A DNA stretch of 64,000 bases, taken from assembly GCA_030426805.1 (NCBI GenBank), contig JAUHXU010000001.1, forward strand, positions 480,501 to 544,500, in the 5' to 3' direction. The stretch's first letter is position 1, and each line of letters begins with the position of its first letter. This document shows positions 63,459 through 64,000 of this stretch, piece by piece. The stretch is from a bacterium (GTDB lineage Bacteria > Planctomycetota > JAFGQW01). A program made the translations under genes and the position numbers. The notes beneath the pieces are model-generated. The model was not told where the DNA came from. It did not search any database and saw only the letters and a program-made list of their open reading frames with translations.

Positions 63459-64000
63459 ATGACCGGACGACGACATGCGAACTGGCGACGCCGTATCCTC
63501 GACGAGGACGTCGGCTCCGCCCGGTTGGATTTCGGGATCGCCGGCGCCACGGCGGCCCTCGCCGGGTTGTCATTGACGCCGATCGACCCGTTCCAGGAGA
63601 ACCCGTCCGTGACGGGCTACGTCCTGCTCGCCGTCGGACTCGCGCTGTTCATCGCGGCGATGTGGGCCGGTGCCCACCGGCTGCCGACGCTCGTCGCCGG
63701 TACGTTCCTGTCGGCCGGCGTCACCGGGTGGCTCCTCTACGCGCACGTCGCTCACGATCCCCCTCCACCGTTCCGCGCGACGGGCTTCAGCCTGCTGTCG
63801 CTGTGCGCGTGCATCGCCGTGTGCATCCGCGTACGCGGCTTCGACGGGACACCGACGATCCGGCGGCCCGCGATGCGCCACGCGTTCGCGTGCATGACGT
63901 GCGAGCGCGCGTTCATGCAAGTCGTCGCGGTCCCGGACGTACGCTGCCCCGGTTGTGACACCCCGGCGCTGTGGCTGTGGATCGAGTCGCCGGACGAGGA
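63459..64000 (+). CDS. Membrane protein with C-terminal zinc ribbon, cut by right edge
   Basis: From ATG 63459 (GGAGG just upstream) an open frame runs off the window. It encodes three to four hydrophobic helices (about 25-125: ATAALAGLSLTPI, TGYVLLAVGLALFIAAMWAG, LVAGTFLSAGVTGWLLYAHV and LSLCACIAVCIRV). Then a zinc-ribbon motif CMTC (near 146) and CPGC (near 164) follows. At least 180 residues are in view. No family is recognised. It faces the DUF4010 gene divergently across 132 nt. Confidence 0.72.
   Translation, partial: MTGRRHANWRRRILDEDVGSARLDFGIAGATAALAGLSLTPIDPFQENPSVTGYVLLAVGLALFIAAMWAGAHRLPTLVAGTFLSAGVTGWLLYAHVAHDPPPPFRATGFSLLSLCACIAVCIRVRGFDGTPTIRRPAMRHAFACMTCERAFMQVVAVPDVRCPGCDTPALWLWIESPDE

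Overview
The window is high-GC DNA from a Gram-negative bacterium. It encodes outer-membrane proteins (a TonB-dependent receptor and a TamA/BamA-type barrel with a TamB partner), ribonuclease Y, LytB/IspH and type II NADH dehydrogenase. It also encodes many secreted proteins of beta-propeller, LamG, VCBS and choice-of-anchor V type, several of which end in a similar C-terminal module. This mix best fits a Planctomycetota lineage. That is inference from protein style, because no rRNA or other marker gene lies in the window.

Positions 1 to about 4,750 look acquired: GC and codon bias are visibly lower than in the rest. This part holds an edge-truncated HUH (rolling-circle) replication initiator, a possible small gene overlapping its start, several perfect inverted repeats, and what looks like the 3' half of a CAU-anticodon tRNA, a usual scar of integrase-mediated insertion. 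It then has a 68-nt near-perfect palindrome and a lipoprotein/coiled-coil gene pair of unknown function. Core-like DNA begins with the TonB receptor at 4,873.

From 4,873 to 25,500 lie housekeeping and stress genes: ppc, a fatty-acid desaturase, an RRM protein, a DEAD-box helicase, a LuxR-type HTH protein, an LplT-like MFS carrier, RNase Y, leucyl aminopeptidase, ispH, an inositol-phosphatase-like enzyme, and secreted or TPR proteins. From 25,500 to 41,400 lie envelope-glycan genes: three membrane GT-C type proteins and three translationally coupled glycosyltransferases. A DUF4388/TPR protein and a MoeB-rhodanese/glutamine cyclotransferase pair are in the same stretch. From 41,400 to 50,100 are an ABC exporter operon with a DUF11 lipoprotein, tamB-tamA, and an AI-2E family transporter. 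From 50,200 to the end are a hydrolase, a three-repeat Cys-rich lipoprotein, secreted proteins, murQ, ndh, a DUF4010/MgtC-like membrane protein and a gene cut by the right edge.

The most striking single observation is the secreted VCBS/FG-GAP gene at 58,068-59,264. It is interrupted by one in-frame UGA, directly followed by a Cys codon and a hairpin placed like a bacterial SECIS element, so it is a candidate new selenoprotein. Other points to check are the HUH element with its possible origin hairpin and tRNA scar, an RNase Y whose KH loop lost GxxG next to an Arg/Gly-rich insertion, a helicase gene with no normal start codon before its Q motif, and the shared C-terminal module of the secreted proteins. 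Many genes overlap by ATGA or GTGA, and convergent genes are almost abutting, so operons are compact. Two complete-window ends (1-673 and 63,459-64,000) are partial genes.
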